Assembly: GCA_028706295.1 (NCBI GenBank)
Contig: JAQWBQ010000038.1
Span: 1 to 34,484 of the forward strand
Direction of reading: 5' to 3'
DNA from: Bacteroidales bacterium
GTDB lineage: Bacteria; Bacteroidota; Bacteroidia; Bacteroidales; FEN-979
DNA: 34,484 nucleotides
Shown here: positions 8,400-16,280 of the stretch, piece after piece
Position numbering within the stretch: the stretch's first letter is position 1
Layout of the letters: each line of letters starts with the position of its first letter
The notes under the pieces: generated by a model
Database searches by the model: none
Told to the model about the DNA's origin: nothing
What the model saw: only the letters and a program-made list of their open reading frames with translations
Program-made: the position numbers and the translations under genes

Positions 8400-9212
8400 A
8401 TGATCCCAAAAATTGATAAGCTGGAGTTTACGGATTCCGGAAATTTCTTTCTGATTGCCGGTCCCTGTGTTGTTGAGAATGACACCATGGCCCTTGATAT
8501 TGCCAGCCGGATTCATTCTGTCACCTCCCGGCTTCAAATTCCATTCATCTTTAAGGCCTCGTATCTAAAGGCGAACCGTTCGCGGCCGGATTCATTCACC
8601 GGAATTGGCCTTGAACGGGCGCTGGGTCTCATAAGGGAGGTCGGTGAGGCGCTGAAGATCCCGGTTCTGACAGATATTCATACCGAGGAACAGGCAGCGG
8701 TTGCCGCTACGTTTGTAGATGTTCTTCAGATCCCGGCATTCCTGTGCCGGCAGACCGGGCTGCTTCAGGCGGCCGGAAGGACCGGAAAATTCGTCAATAT
8801 TAAAAAGGGTCAGTTTGCCTCGGCCGAATCAATGAGATATGCCCTTGAGAAGGTCCGTCAGGAAGGCAATCCCAGAATAATGCTTACGGAGCGGGGAACA
8901 ACTTTCGGGTATACCGATCTGGTGTTGGATTTCAGAAATGTACCGGAAATGCAAAAATACGGTGTTCCGGTCGTGGTGGATATCACCCATTCTTTACAGC
9001 AGCCCAACCAGCCTGACGGAGTCACCGGAGGGCGGCCGGATCTGATCACAACGATGGCAAATGCAGCCGTAGCGGCCGGCGCCGACGGAATTTTTCTGGA
9101 GACCCATCCCGATCCTGGCAATGCAAAATCCGACGGTGCCAACATGCTTCCGTTAGATTTGCTCGAACAGCTTCTTTCAAGGCTGGTCAGAATCAGAAGT
9201 TCCCTTTATTGA
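8400..9212 (+). CDS. kdsA: 3-deoxy-8-phosphooctulonate (KDO-8-P) synthase, metal-dependent type
   Basis: Condenses phosphoenolpyruvate and D-arabinose 5-phosphate to KDO-8-phosphate, an early cytosolic step of lipopolysaccharide inner-core synthesis. The 270 residues keep the family signatures FKASYLKANRS, LQIPAFLCRQTGLL and TERGTTFGY. The active site reads AGPC with Cys23, where the E. coli enzyme has Asn. His in ITHSLQ, Glu in LETHPDP and Asp in AKSDGAN complete the Cys-His-Glu-Asp metal site known from Aquifex KdsA, so this enzyme should need a divalent metal. Its 3' end overlaps the convergent DUF4831 gene by 7 bases. Confidence 0.95.
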   Translation: MIPKIDKLEFTDSGNFFLIAGPCVVENDTMALDIASRIHSVTSRLQIPFIFKASYLKANRSRPDSFTGIGLERALGLIREVGEALKIPVLTDIHTEEQAAVAATFVDVLQIPAFLCRQTGLLQAAGRTGKFVNIKKGQFASAESMRYALEKVRQEGNPRIMLTERGTTFGYTDLVLDFRNVPEMQKYGVPVVVDITHSLQQPNQPDGVTGGRPDLITTMANAAVAAGADGIFLETHPDPGNAKSDGANMLPLDLLEQLLSRLVRIRSSLY

Positions 9213-10381
9213 ATTTCGAGGTTTTTAATGCCCCCGGTACTGTTGTGGAACTGCATTTTCCAGTGGCTGGCGGGCAGGAAGGTAACAATTCCCAGCTGGC
9301 TGACCAGGCATTGTGTCTCCTTCTGTGTATTTTCATCCAGTTTTACTGTTATCCGGGCAAACTCAGGAATCCGGTAAGAAAATCCCCTGGTCTTTGATTC
9401 CTTTTCTGCTTTTTGCAGGTATCCGGCAACAGTATTGGTATTTCCCACCCGCTGTATTTTGATGGTCACCACTTTCCCTCCGGGTTCATCCAGATCAATG
9501 ATCCCTTTGGATTTCAAAAATTTAAAAATCGGAATCTCGGTGTTGATCTGGTTGGGAAGCGGAATGTATTTATATCTGAAGGTCAGACTCTTTTGCAGGC
9601 TGATCCCGGTAAACAGTTTCAAATACTCCTTTTCCATGGTTTTAAGCTGGGTGTCCATATATTCCAGCGTTTCCTTGTTGTAATTCACTTCCTGGCTGCC
9701 GCTGAGCAGTGCAAAACGGTTATCCTTGATTTTCGAGATAAAATCGGCGGCTTCCCGGGCCTTTTGTTCCGGTGTTTTTTCGATAATGGTCCGTTTATAG
9801 TACTGTCGTTCGACCGACATTGTATCGATATTGATCTTCCGGATGATTGTATCGACTTTTTCGAAAACACTCACATCTGCTGAATACTTGAATAATTCTC
9901 CGAAAAGTTCCTTATCTGATTCCTGAGATGTCATGCTTATTTCCTGCGGCAGTTCTCCTGCACGCACAGTATCACCGGCTCCTGGCAGGGTTCCGAGTAT
10001 CAGCCCCGATTCGGTCAGGGAGAGGATTGCTGCTTTCTCGGTCTTCGACAGCTTTTCACCCAACTCAATAAAATAATACTGATCGGGATCAGGCTCAGGG
10101 CTGGTGGTAATTTTAATCTCACTGATCCGGTATTCAATGGAATTAGACGGAATAACATTTTTCAATCCCAGGAGTTTAAGTGCAAATTCGGCATAAGGCC
10201 CTTTATAGTTTTCCAGGCGGTCGATTTTCACATCGACGTTCACGACGGTCCTGGGAAGCGCATAAAAAACGCCATCTTTTGTCTGGGGGGCAGCGGATGC
10301 ATCAATTCTGAGCACATTGATCTGGGCAGTGGCGCTGAGTCCTGCCAGGATCATCATGAATAAACAGGTGATTTTTTTCAT
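9206..10381 (-). CDS. DUF4831 family exported protein
   Basis: A 391-residue protein with a clear Sec signal peptide (about 1-19, ending SATAQ). The opening of the mature chain (DGVFYALPRTVVNVDVKI), the segment PYAEFALKLLGL and the repeated references to Tyr/Asp-rich strands match the Bacteroidota DUF4831 family, known only from sequence. It probably lives in the periplasm or at the outer membrane. It lies 43 bases downstream of the sodium:solute symporter gene on the same strand and may be co-transcribed. No function is assigned. Confidence 0.8.
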   Translation of the reverse strand: MKKITCLFMMILAGLSATAQINVLRIDASAAPQTKDGVFYALPRTVVNVDVKIDRLENYKGPYAEFALKLLGLKNVIPSNSIEYRISEIKITTSPEPDPDQYYFIELGEKLSKTEKAAILSLTESGLILGTLPGAGDTVRAGELPQEISMTSQESDKELFGELFKYSADVSVFEKVDTIIRKINIDTMSVERQYYKRTIIEKTPEQKAREAADFISKIKDNRFALLSGSQEVNYNKETLEYMDTQLKTMEKEYLKLFTGISLQKSLTFRYKYIPLPNQINTEIPIFKFLKSKGIIDLDEPGGKVVTIKIQRVGNTNTVAGYLQKAEKESKTRGFSYRIPEFARITVKLDENTQKETQCLVSQLGIVTFLPASHWKMQFHNSTGGIKNLEIQ

Positions 10382-10424
10382 AAGGGTGATTTAACGGGTA
10401 AACAGCAATTTATCGATACTGCCT

Positions 10425-11879
10425 TTATTTTTTGTGTTTTTGACGGATCAGCAGCAGTCCGGCAAATGTAATAATTCCGTTTAAAATCAGGAGTTCAAAT
10501 CCGAACCGGTAGCCATTAAACAGAATGACGGAATATTCACTTACAATATAACATAAAACCGGTGATATCAGTGCAATTATGGGCACTAAACGATCTTTCA
10601 CACCGAGTTTTGTAAAAAGACCGAATGCATAAAGGCCAAGCAACGGGCCATAGGTATAACCGGCAACGGTGAAGAGTTTGTCGATAACAGCACGGTCGTT
10701 GATTGCTCTGAATACCACAATCACGATCAGCAGCACGAATGCGAACCCGATGTGCACCTGTTGGCGGATTTTTTTCTTCCGCCGTTCATCGATATCCTGT
10801 CGTTTGTCAATTCCCAGAAAATCGATGCTGAAAGAGGTGGTCAGCGAAGTAAGAGCCCCGTCGGCGCTGGGATAAGCCGCCGAAATGAGTCCGATCAGAA
10901 ACACCAGACCGGCGAAAGGTCCGAGATAATTTATCGCGATGACCGGAAACAGGTCGTCACTTCTACCGGGTATCGCAATGTCTTTGGCATCGGAATAAAG
11001 GAACAGGCTGGCTCCCAGAAACAGAATGACCATATTGACAACGACCATGATACCCGTGTAGGTAAACATATTTTTCTGTGCGTCATGAAGCGACCTGCAA
11101 CTGAGGTTTTTCTGCATCATTTCCTGGTCCAGCCCGGTCATGACAATGGCAATAAAAGCCCCGCTGAACACTTCCTTGAGAAAGAAATGTTTGTCATTCC
11201 AGTCGGAATATATCATTTTTGAGTAGCGGCTGACCGAGACTTTATCGATCATCTCGAAAAGGTTCAATCCAAGTTGATCCATGATCAGGTAGATACAAAC
11301 GCCAAGCGAAAGCAACATGAAGGTGGTTTGTATGGTGTCGGTCCAGATGATGGTTTTAATTCCGCCTTTAAAAGTATAAAGCAGGATCAACGTAATAAAG
11401 ATCAGCACGGTTACGTGAAAGGGGATATTCCAGGCGTCGAATACGAAGATCTGAAGTACGTTCACCACCAGGAACATGCGGAACGATGCACCGATAACGC
11501 GGGAAAGGATAAAATAGAAAGCCCCGGTTTTATATGACCAGAATCCGAAGCGGGTATCGAGGTAGGTGTAAATCGAAGTGAGGTTCATGCGGTAGTACAA
11601 AGGCAGCAGGATGGTCGCGATGACGATGTATCCGAACACGTAGCCAATTACCACACCCATGTATGAAAATCCGGTGGTACCAACCCATCCTGGTACCGAC
11701 ATAAAAGTGACGCCCGACATGGAGGCGCCGATCATGCCATAGGCAACGACCATCCACGGGGATGCTTTGTTGCCGATAAAGAAACTCCGGTTGGTTGCTT
11801 TTCGGGCTGTAAGCCACGTAATGAGAAACAGCAGTGCGGTATAGGTCAGAAAGCAGGCGAGGATAAGGGTCGGGTTCAT
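10425..11879 (-). CDS. Sodium:solute symporter family transporter
   Basis: Inner-membrane secondary transporter of the SSS (SLC5) family, with 484 residues and about 13 hydrophobic helices. Recognisable segments are the first helix after MNPTLILACF, GASMSGVTFMSVPGWVG, RVIGASFRMFLVVNVLQ, FTGIMVVVNMVILF-like helices and LIGLISAAYPSADGALTSLTTSFSIDF, which matches the Na+-site helix. Members import sugars, sialic acids, amino acids or vitamins with Na+; the substrate cannot be read here. The DUF4831 gene follows 43 bases later. Restriction-modification genes were inserted upstream. Confidence 0.88.
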   Translation of the reverse strand: MNPTLILACFLTYTALLFLITWLTARKATNRSFFIGNKASPWMVVAYGMIGASMSGVTFMSVPGWVGTTGFSYMGVVIGYVFGYIVIATILLPLYYRMNLTSIYTYLDTRFGFWSYKTGAFYFILSRVIGASFRMFLVVNVLQIFVFDAWNIPFHVTVLIFITLILLYTFKGGIKTIIWTDTIQTTFMLLSLGVCIYLIMDQLGLNLFEMIDKVSVSRYSKMIYSDWNDKHFFLKEVFSGAFIAIVMTGLDQEMMQKNLSCRSLHDAQKNMFTYTGIMVVVNMVILFLGASLFLYSDAKDIAIPGRSDDLFPVIAINYLGPFAGLVFLIGLISAAYPSADGALTSLTTSFSIDFLGIDKRQDIDERRKKKIRQQVHIGFAFVLLIVIVVFRAINDRAVIDKLFTVAGYTYGPLLGLYAFGLFTKLGVKDRLVPIIALISPVLCYIVSEYSVILFNGYRFGFELLILNGIITFAGLLLIRQKHKK

Positions 11880-11998
11880 ATATATGTTGGGGAATATTCT
11901 GATGGAAGTTTTGCACTACGAGATGATAATTTTCATCAAATGACAGCAAATTAAAATCTTATTGAATGTAAACTACTTGTTACTTTGTCATATTGGCT

Positions 11999-12751
11999 TT
12001 ATTTCTGTATATAACATGAATTAAAAATCAAGAGTTTATCCCAATCTATACTTCCATCGTCCTTACAAAAAACAATCAAAAACTCCTTGGTCATTCTGTT
12101 TTTTAAATTTTCATACGCAATTTTGAATTCATTATTTTTTTCTGTTGCTTTATGACCAAGGGGTTGGATTAATTTTAAATACAAATCCGGTTCACCTGAG
12201 ATTAATTCCCAGAATCGTTTACCACATGTTTTGTAATAATTTCCTTTTGATTTGTATTCACTTTGCTCTCTTGATTTTCCGTAACAGCAACCATTAACGC
12301 AGATAATTGAGCTGCTCCCTCCTGATGTATGTAATCTTCTTCGTGCTATATCGAACTGGTCTATCATTTTTTTGATTTGGCTGTCGTTTCCCCAATTTGG
12401 TCCTGACTTGATCGATATAAGATAGCGATTACCTTCCTTGTCGAAATCAAGATCAATTCCCTCTATGCCTGCTTTCCTTCCCTGATATACTGAGTCGTTG
12501 ATGAATATAGCCAACTTCTCCAACCAGTTTCCAAATAAACCTTCTTCGCTTGACGAGAGGTAAGCATTTAAAATACCTTCGACAATTTGACTGGCAGATG
12601 TAACATTTTTTGCTTTAAAGAGATAGGGATTTTTAGACCTGATAACTTGTTTAAGGTTTATTTTGTTGGCTATAGCTAGCCTTTTTTCATGAAACTCACC
12701 AATGTTTTCTTCAACGTATTTAGTGACGTTCGTTAGATTTAGTTCTTTCAT
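11999..12751 (-). CDS. Type II restriction endonuclease, PmeII-like
   Basis: A 250-residue nuclease partner of the adjacent methyltransferase. The core 'GIDLDF' (98-103, acidic Asp100 and Asp102) followed by 'YLISIKSGPNWGN' (110-122, Lys115) reads as a PD-(D/E)XK site with Ser in place of the usual Glu before the Lys. The preceding 'LFKAKNVTSASQIVEGILNA' region and 'SSSEEGLFGNWLEKLA' (67-81) resemble PmeII-type enzymes as I remember them; the target site cannot be derived. A Cys-containing stretch (ICVNGCCYGKS, CGKRFWE) follows. It starts inside the 3' end of the methyltransferase gene (32-base overlap), which ties cutting to prior modification. The DNA is visibly AT-richer than the flanks. 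Confidence 0.78.
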   Translation of the reverse strand: MKELNLTNVTKYVEENIGEFHEKRLAIANKINLKQVIRSKNPYLFKAKNVTSASQIVEGILNAYLSSSEEGLFGNWLEKLAIFINDSVYQGRKAGIEGIDLDFDKEGNRYLISIKSGPNWGNDSQIKKMIDQFDIARRRLHTSGGSSSIICVNGCCYGKSREQSEYKSKGNYYKTCGKRFWELISGEPDLYLKLIQPLGHKATEKNNEFKIAYENLKNRMTKEFLIVFCKDDGSIDWDKLLIFNSCYIQK

Positions 12752-13589
12752 ATTTTGAAGGTGGATCTAAAATATATAACTCTACAGGCCTGATTTGTTT
12801 GTTGACCATCTTATAATATTCCGGAACGATATCAATCCCTACAGCGTGTCTTTTCATCCTGTTTGCCACCATGATGGTTGTTCCCGATCCCATAAAAGGG
12901 TCCAACACAGTATCATATTCTCTTGTAAAAAGCTTAATAAACCATTCAGGTAATTCTTCAGGGAAAGCAGCACTATGGTTTTTATTACTGCACTCTGTCG
13001 CTAAATGTAAAACATTCGTAGGATATGCCTTTTCTCGTTCCAGCCAATTTGAAATATTTTTCCCAAAACCACTACCAACCTTTGAAGGATCGCGTATTTT
13101 ATCCCTAATTGAAAGATTCTTCAACCTTGTTTTTGCCCATTCGCCCATGGGAACCATTACTTCCTCTTGGTACATATTGAATTTACGGTCTTTGTTAAAT
13201 TGAAGTAGCCGCTCCCATGAATCACGAAACCGGTTGGGCCATTTACCCGGATAGCTGTTCTTTTTATGCCATATAAACTCCTCAGTCCAAAGCCATCCTT
13301 GCTTTCTCATTTCTAAAATCAGTTCCATGACATAGGTACTTCGTTCACCATCGACAACCTTTTCTTTAATGTTAAGAATGAAGGTACCAGTTGGTTTCAG
13401 TACTCGAAGAAGTTGGCTGGTAATTGGAATGAACCAGTTTACATATTTATCATGAGGAATTCCTCCATAGGTATCTTTTCGCTGATCAGCATAGGGTGGT
13501 GATGTAACAATCAAGTCAATTGAATTGTCATTGAGTAGTAACAGTTTTTCTTTACAATCTCCCAAAAATAAATCGGTTCTGACTTCCAT
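12720..13589 (-). CDS. DNA methyltransferase, beta class (N4-cytosine or N6-adenine)
   Basis: S-adenosylmethionine-dependent methyltransferase of 289 residues protecting the host from the adjacent nuclease. The catalytic motif IV TSPPY (29-33) is N-terminal and the SAM-binding motif I DPFMGSGTT (230-238) is C-terminal, the beta-class order. TSPPY is most often seen in N4-cytosine enzymes, but N6-adenine cannot be excluded. VLKPTGTFILNIK and FIWHKKNSYPGKWPNRFRD are typical of the family. A likely promoter lies just upstream and the nuclease gene overlaps its end, so methylase is made first. Confidence 0.92.
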   Translation of the reverse strand: MEVRTDLFLGDCKEKLLLLNDNSIDLIVTSPPYADQRKDTYGGIPHDKYVNWFIPITSQLLRVLKPTGTFILNIKEKVVDGERSTYVMELILEMRKQGWLWTEEFIWHKKNSYPGKWPNRFRDSWERLLQFNKDRKFNMYQEEVMVPMGEWAKTRLKNLSIRDKIRDPSKVGSGFGKNISNWLEREKAYPTNVLHLATECSNKNHSAAFPEELPEWFIKLFTREYDTVLDPFMGSGTTIMVANRMKRHAVGIDIVPEYYKMVNKQIRPVELYILDPPSKYERTKSNERH

Positions 13590-13608
13590 AAAGAATCAAG
13601 AATTCATA

Positions 13609-13616
13609 CAAAGATA
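13609..13616 (-). promoter_or_regulatory. -7 element of the restriction-modification operon
   Basis: TATCTTTG on the minus strand fits TAnnTTTG and predicts a start near 13602, only about 13 bases before the methyltransferase ATG. No TTG was found at the -33 distance. I saw no C-box-like operator or small controller gene in the 120-base gap. Confidence 0.4.
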
Positions 13617-13710
13617 GGTGATATTTCCGATGATATCTGAGGTTGTTGGTAATAATCCTGTTGAGTTGGCCTCAGTTATTAATAGCTGTTTTCGCTCTGG
13701 GTTACCTCCG

Positions 13711-14292
13711 TTATGAATGTGCAATATCAATTGATTTGTTAATGAAATCGACGAATGCTTTCAGATCAGGGAGAACGAAATCTATAATCCGGGGATTTTC
13801 CCTGGCCAATGTGTGATCCGTTGAAATCAGCACTGTCAGCATTCCAAGTCGTTTGCCAAATATCATATCGGAAAGGGAATCACCTGCCATTACTGACTTT
13901 TTAAAAATGATTTCCGGAAATCTCTTTTTTGCCTGAAGGGCCATCCCGATATTTGGTTTTCGTGTAAAAGAACCAGAACCGGCAAGGTCGGGAGAGAACA
14001 GGATGAGGTCGATCCTTCCCCTTTTCCCGCGGATGGTCTCTGTCATTTTTTCATGAATGTCGTTAAGTTCCTGTACCGACATCACTCCTTTCCCGATTCC
14101 CTGCTGGTTACTGACCACCACAATCTTCGCGAAAAGACTTGCCAATCGGGGCATTGCTTCAAGAACGCCGGGAAGAAAATGAAACTGATCCCTGCTTTTA
14201 ACGTAATCACCGACGATCCGTTCGTTGATGACCCCGTCGCGGTCGAGAAACAAAGTCCATGTAGGATCAATCGATGAAAGTGGTAAACTCAT
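13711..14292 (-). CDS. gmhB: D-glycero-D-manno-heptose 1,7-bisphosphate 7-phosphatase (HAD family)
   Basis: HAD-superfamily phosphatase (193 residues from the chosen ATG) that removes the 7-phosphate of heptose bisphosphate. The nucleophile motif is LFLDRDGVIN (Asp17, Asp19); SNQQGIGKG, the Lys in TRKPNIGM and the acidic GDSLSDM follow. The zinc loop of E. coli GmhB (CxH...CxC) is missing its cysteines here (SPDLAGSGSFTRKP), so it belongs to a zinc-free subgroup or has drifted. The start at 14292 (MSLPLSS) overlaps hddC by 26 bases; a longer frame to 14358 adds residues the family lacks. It is the last gene of the heptose cluster. Confidence 0.85.
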   Translation of the reverse strand: MSLPLSSIDPTWTLFLDRDGVINERIVGDYVKSRDQFHFLPGVLEAMPRLASLFAKIVVVSNQQGIGKGVMSVQELNDIHEKMTETIRGKRGRIDLILFSPDLAGSGSFTRKPNIGMALQAKKRFPEIIFKKSVMAGDSLSDMIFGKRLGMLTVLISTDHTLARENPRIIDFVLPDLKAFVDFINKSIDIAHS

Positions 14293-14968
14293 CCTGTGCT
14301 TTTTTAAAATCATCCGGTATCCCGATGTCGAGAAAATATCCCTGCGCTTCAAATCCATACATTTTTAAAGTCGTATAGCGGCTTCCAAAGAAATCCTTTT
14401 CAATCGAAAATTTACCTCTGAATTCCGGCTCCATCAGTGTTTTTTTCTCCATGATATAGACGCCGCCGTTGATGAAGCCCGGCCCCTGGCCCGGCTCTTT
14501 TTCAGAAAAACCTTTAATCCGCCCGGTTCTTCCCATCGAAACCCTTCCGTAACGGCTGGTATCTTTAAGTTTTCGAAGGGCCAGTGTGACTTCTGACCTC
14601 TTTTTCAGGTGAAAATCCATCATCTCCCTGAAGTTGAAGCGAAACATGCTGTCACCATTAAGGATTAATGCCCGGGTACCGTCAATTTTCCAAAACGAGA
14701 GCCTGATACCGCCTCCTGTCCCCATGGGTTCATTTTCGATCGTGTATTCTATTTCGAGCGATTTATACCGGGATCCGAAATGGTTCATGATGATCTCATG
14801 TTTGTACCCTACAGAGAGTACCGCTTTGGTTGTGCCTTGTCCGATAAGGTAATCGAGTTGATATTCGAGAAAGGGCCGGTCCCTGATCACCGCCATCGAT
14901 TTGGGCACATTGCTCACAACCGGTTGAAGCCTGGTTCCGAAACCACCCGCGAGGATTATGGCTTCCAT
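14267..14968 (-). CDS. hddC: D-glycero-alpha-D-manno-heptose 1-phosphate guanylyltransferase
   Basis: Nucleotidyltransferase that joins heptose 1-phosphate to GTP, giving GDP-heptose. From ATG 14968 it has 233 residues beginning with the signature MEAIILAGGFGTRLQPVV. PKSMAVIRDRPFLEYQLDYL, ENEPMGTGGGIR, LNGDSMF (metal-binding Asp) and FINGGVYIM follow in the usual order. The start at 14968 places it one base after the gmhA stop; the upstream extension to 15025 lies inside gmhA and is not family-like. GDP rather than ADP specificity is inferred from closeness to HddC and from the hddA neighbour. Confidence 0.87.
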   Translation of the reverse strand: MEAIILAGGFGTRLQPVVSNVPKSMAVIRDRPFLEYQLDYLIGQGTTKAVLSVGYKHEIIMNHFGSRYKSLEIEYTIENEPMGTGGGIRLSFWKIDGTRALILNGDSMFRFNFREMMDFHLKKRSEVTLALRKLKDTSRYGRVSMGRTGRIKGFSEKEPGQGPGFINGGVYIMEKKTLMEPEFRGKFSIEKDFFGSRYTTLKMYGFEAQGYFLDIGIPDDFKKAQDEFTTFID

Positions 14969-14969
14969 T

Positions 14970-15548
14970 TCAGGATTCTTTTGGAAAGAGTGCTGATTCG
15001 ACCAGTTCGCAAATGATGTGACCAATCATGATCTGTGCCTCCTGTATCCTTGGCGTATCGTCGGAAGGAACGCAAATAAGGAAATCGGAAAGGTTCTTCA
15101 TTTTTCCCCCGGTTCTTCCGGTCAATCCAACGGTGATGACCCCGAGCTCACGCGCAGTTTCGAAGGCCCGGATAATGTTGGCAGAGTTCCCCGAAGTGCT
15201 TATCCCGACGAGAATATCTCCTGCCTGCGCGATGCCTTTCAGCAGTCGTGCATAGACCTCGTCGTACGAATAGTCGTTGGCAACGGCAGTAAGGTAGGAC
15301 GTATTCACATGGAGGGCTTCGGAAGGCAGCGGTGGACGGTCGTAATAGAAGCGACCCGAAAACTCCGCGGCAAGATGCTGGGCATCGGCAGCGCTGCCTC
15401 CGTTTCCGCAAAACAGCACCTTCCCGCCGCTGCAAAAGGTATCGGCACAAGACTGGGAAACGTCACGAATGGTCTGAACCAACGCTTCATTCTCAAGAAT
15501 CTGTTGCTTGACTGCTATGGATTGTTTAATGGATTCCTTGATACGCAT
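14970..15548 (-). CDS. gmhA: Phosphoheptose isomerase
   Basis: SIS-domain enzyme converting sedoheptulose 7-phosphate to D-glycero-D-manno-heptose 7-phosphate, the entry step of nucleotide-heptose synthesis. The 192 residues carry FCGNGGSAADAQHLAAEF (about 47-64, with His58 and Glu62 as likely Zn ligands), the SIS loop GISTSGNSANI, GLTGRTGG, and EAQIMIGHIICELVE with the remaining Gln and His ligands. Length is normal. hddC starts one base after its stop. An 87-base gap separates it from the nitroreductase gene upstream. Confidence 0.95.
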   Translation of the reverse strand: MRIKESIKQSIAVKQQILENEALVQTIRDVSQSCADTFCSGGKVLFCGNGGSAADAQHLAAEFSGRFYYDRPPLPSEALHVNTSYLTAVANDYSYDEVYARLLKGIAQAGDILVGISTSGNSANIIRAFETARELGVITVGLTGRTGGKMKNLSDFLICVPSDDTPRIQEAQIMIGHIICELVESALFPKES

Positions 15549-15635
15549 AAGATTTATGATAATAATGTAAAATATCAGGTATTAAAACAGTCTTCCCCGG
15601 GTTAAAAAAGCGATCTCCGGAATGATATCTGAAAA

Positions 15636-16160
15636 TCAAAATTTGTCGTTGGATGTGATCTCGCCGAGTGATTTTCGCTTCAGGTGCCGTGAATTGTCAT
15701 CGGTAGACACAGCCGGATAACCCAATGGCAGCAAAACAATCGGTTCCCAGTTTTCGGGCAGGTTCAGGATGGAGTGGCATGCGGCAGCGTCGAAATTGCA
15801 GATCCAACAGGTTCCGAGACCCATTTCGGCGGCAGCCAGGGTCATATGGTCCACGATAATCGCCGCGTCGATGTCAGTGTGATCCTTGCCGTCAGCTCTT
15901 TTCCAGGCCGCACCATGATTGCCGCATATTATCAGGATCACCGGAGCCTGGCTGAACCAGGGACGGTTGTATGTTGTGGCTATTTTTTGCTTCAGTGCGG
16001 TATCCCGTACAATGATAACGTGCCAGGGCTGATAATTGGCGGCAGAGGGCGCCAGTCGTCCGCATTCGAGGATATAATTCAGCTTTTCCTCCTCAACGGT
16101 CTTGTCAAGATAATTCCGGACAGAATATCTTTTTTTAACCAGATCCAAAAATTTTTCCAT
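15636..16160 (-). CDS. Nitroreductase-family flavoprotein
   Basis: FMN-dependent oxidoreductase of the nitroreductase superfamily, 174 residues from the ATG at 16160 (MEKFLDLVKKRYSVRNY). Hallmarks are KKRYSVRNYLDK (FMN-phosphate-binding Arg), CGRLAPSAANYQPWHVIIV, AAEMGLGTCWICNF and VLLPLGYPA. The upstream in-frame extension to 16205 is unlike the family start. The substrate is unknown; such enzymes reduce quinones, nitro compounds or flavin. It interrupts the heptose genes (between hddA and gmhA) with gaps of 120 and 87 bases, probably by chance of position. Confidence 0.87.
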   Translation of the reverse strand: MEKFLDLVKKRYSVRNYLDKTVEEEKLNYILECGRLAPSAANYQPWHVIIVRDTALKQKIATTYNRPWFSQAPVILIICGNHGAAWKRADGKDHTDIDAAIIVDHMTLAAAEMGLGTCWICNFDAAACHSILNLPENWEPIVLLPLGYPAVSTDDNSRHLKRKSLGEITSNDKF

Positions 16161-16280
16161 AGTTTCTTTGTTTTCAGCCGGAATACCGGAATGACAAGAT
16201 ATCATTATTCATTTCCGGAAATTCCCTTATCTGTTTTGTAAAAAATCAGCTCTTGTGGAGCCGGTAATTCCCCTATCTCC

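Noticed and set aside
15636-16160. The nitroreductase as a step of GDP-heptose synthesis.
   Set aside because: No redox step exists in the GmhA-HddA-GmhB-HddC route and the gene has gaps on both sides; position alone is not evidence.
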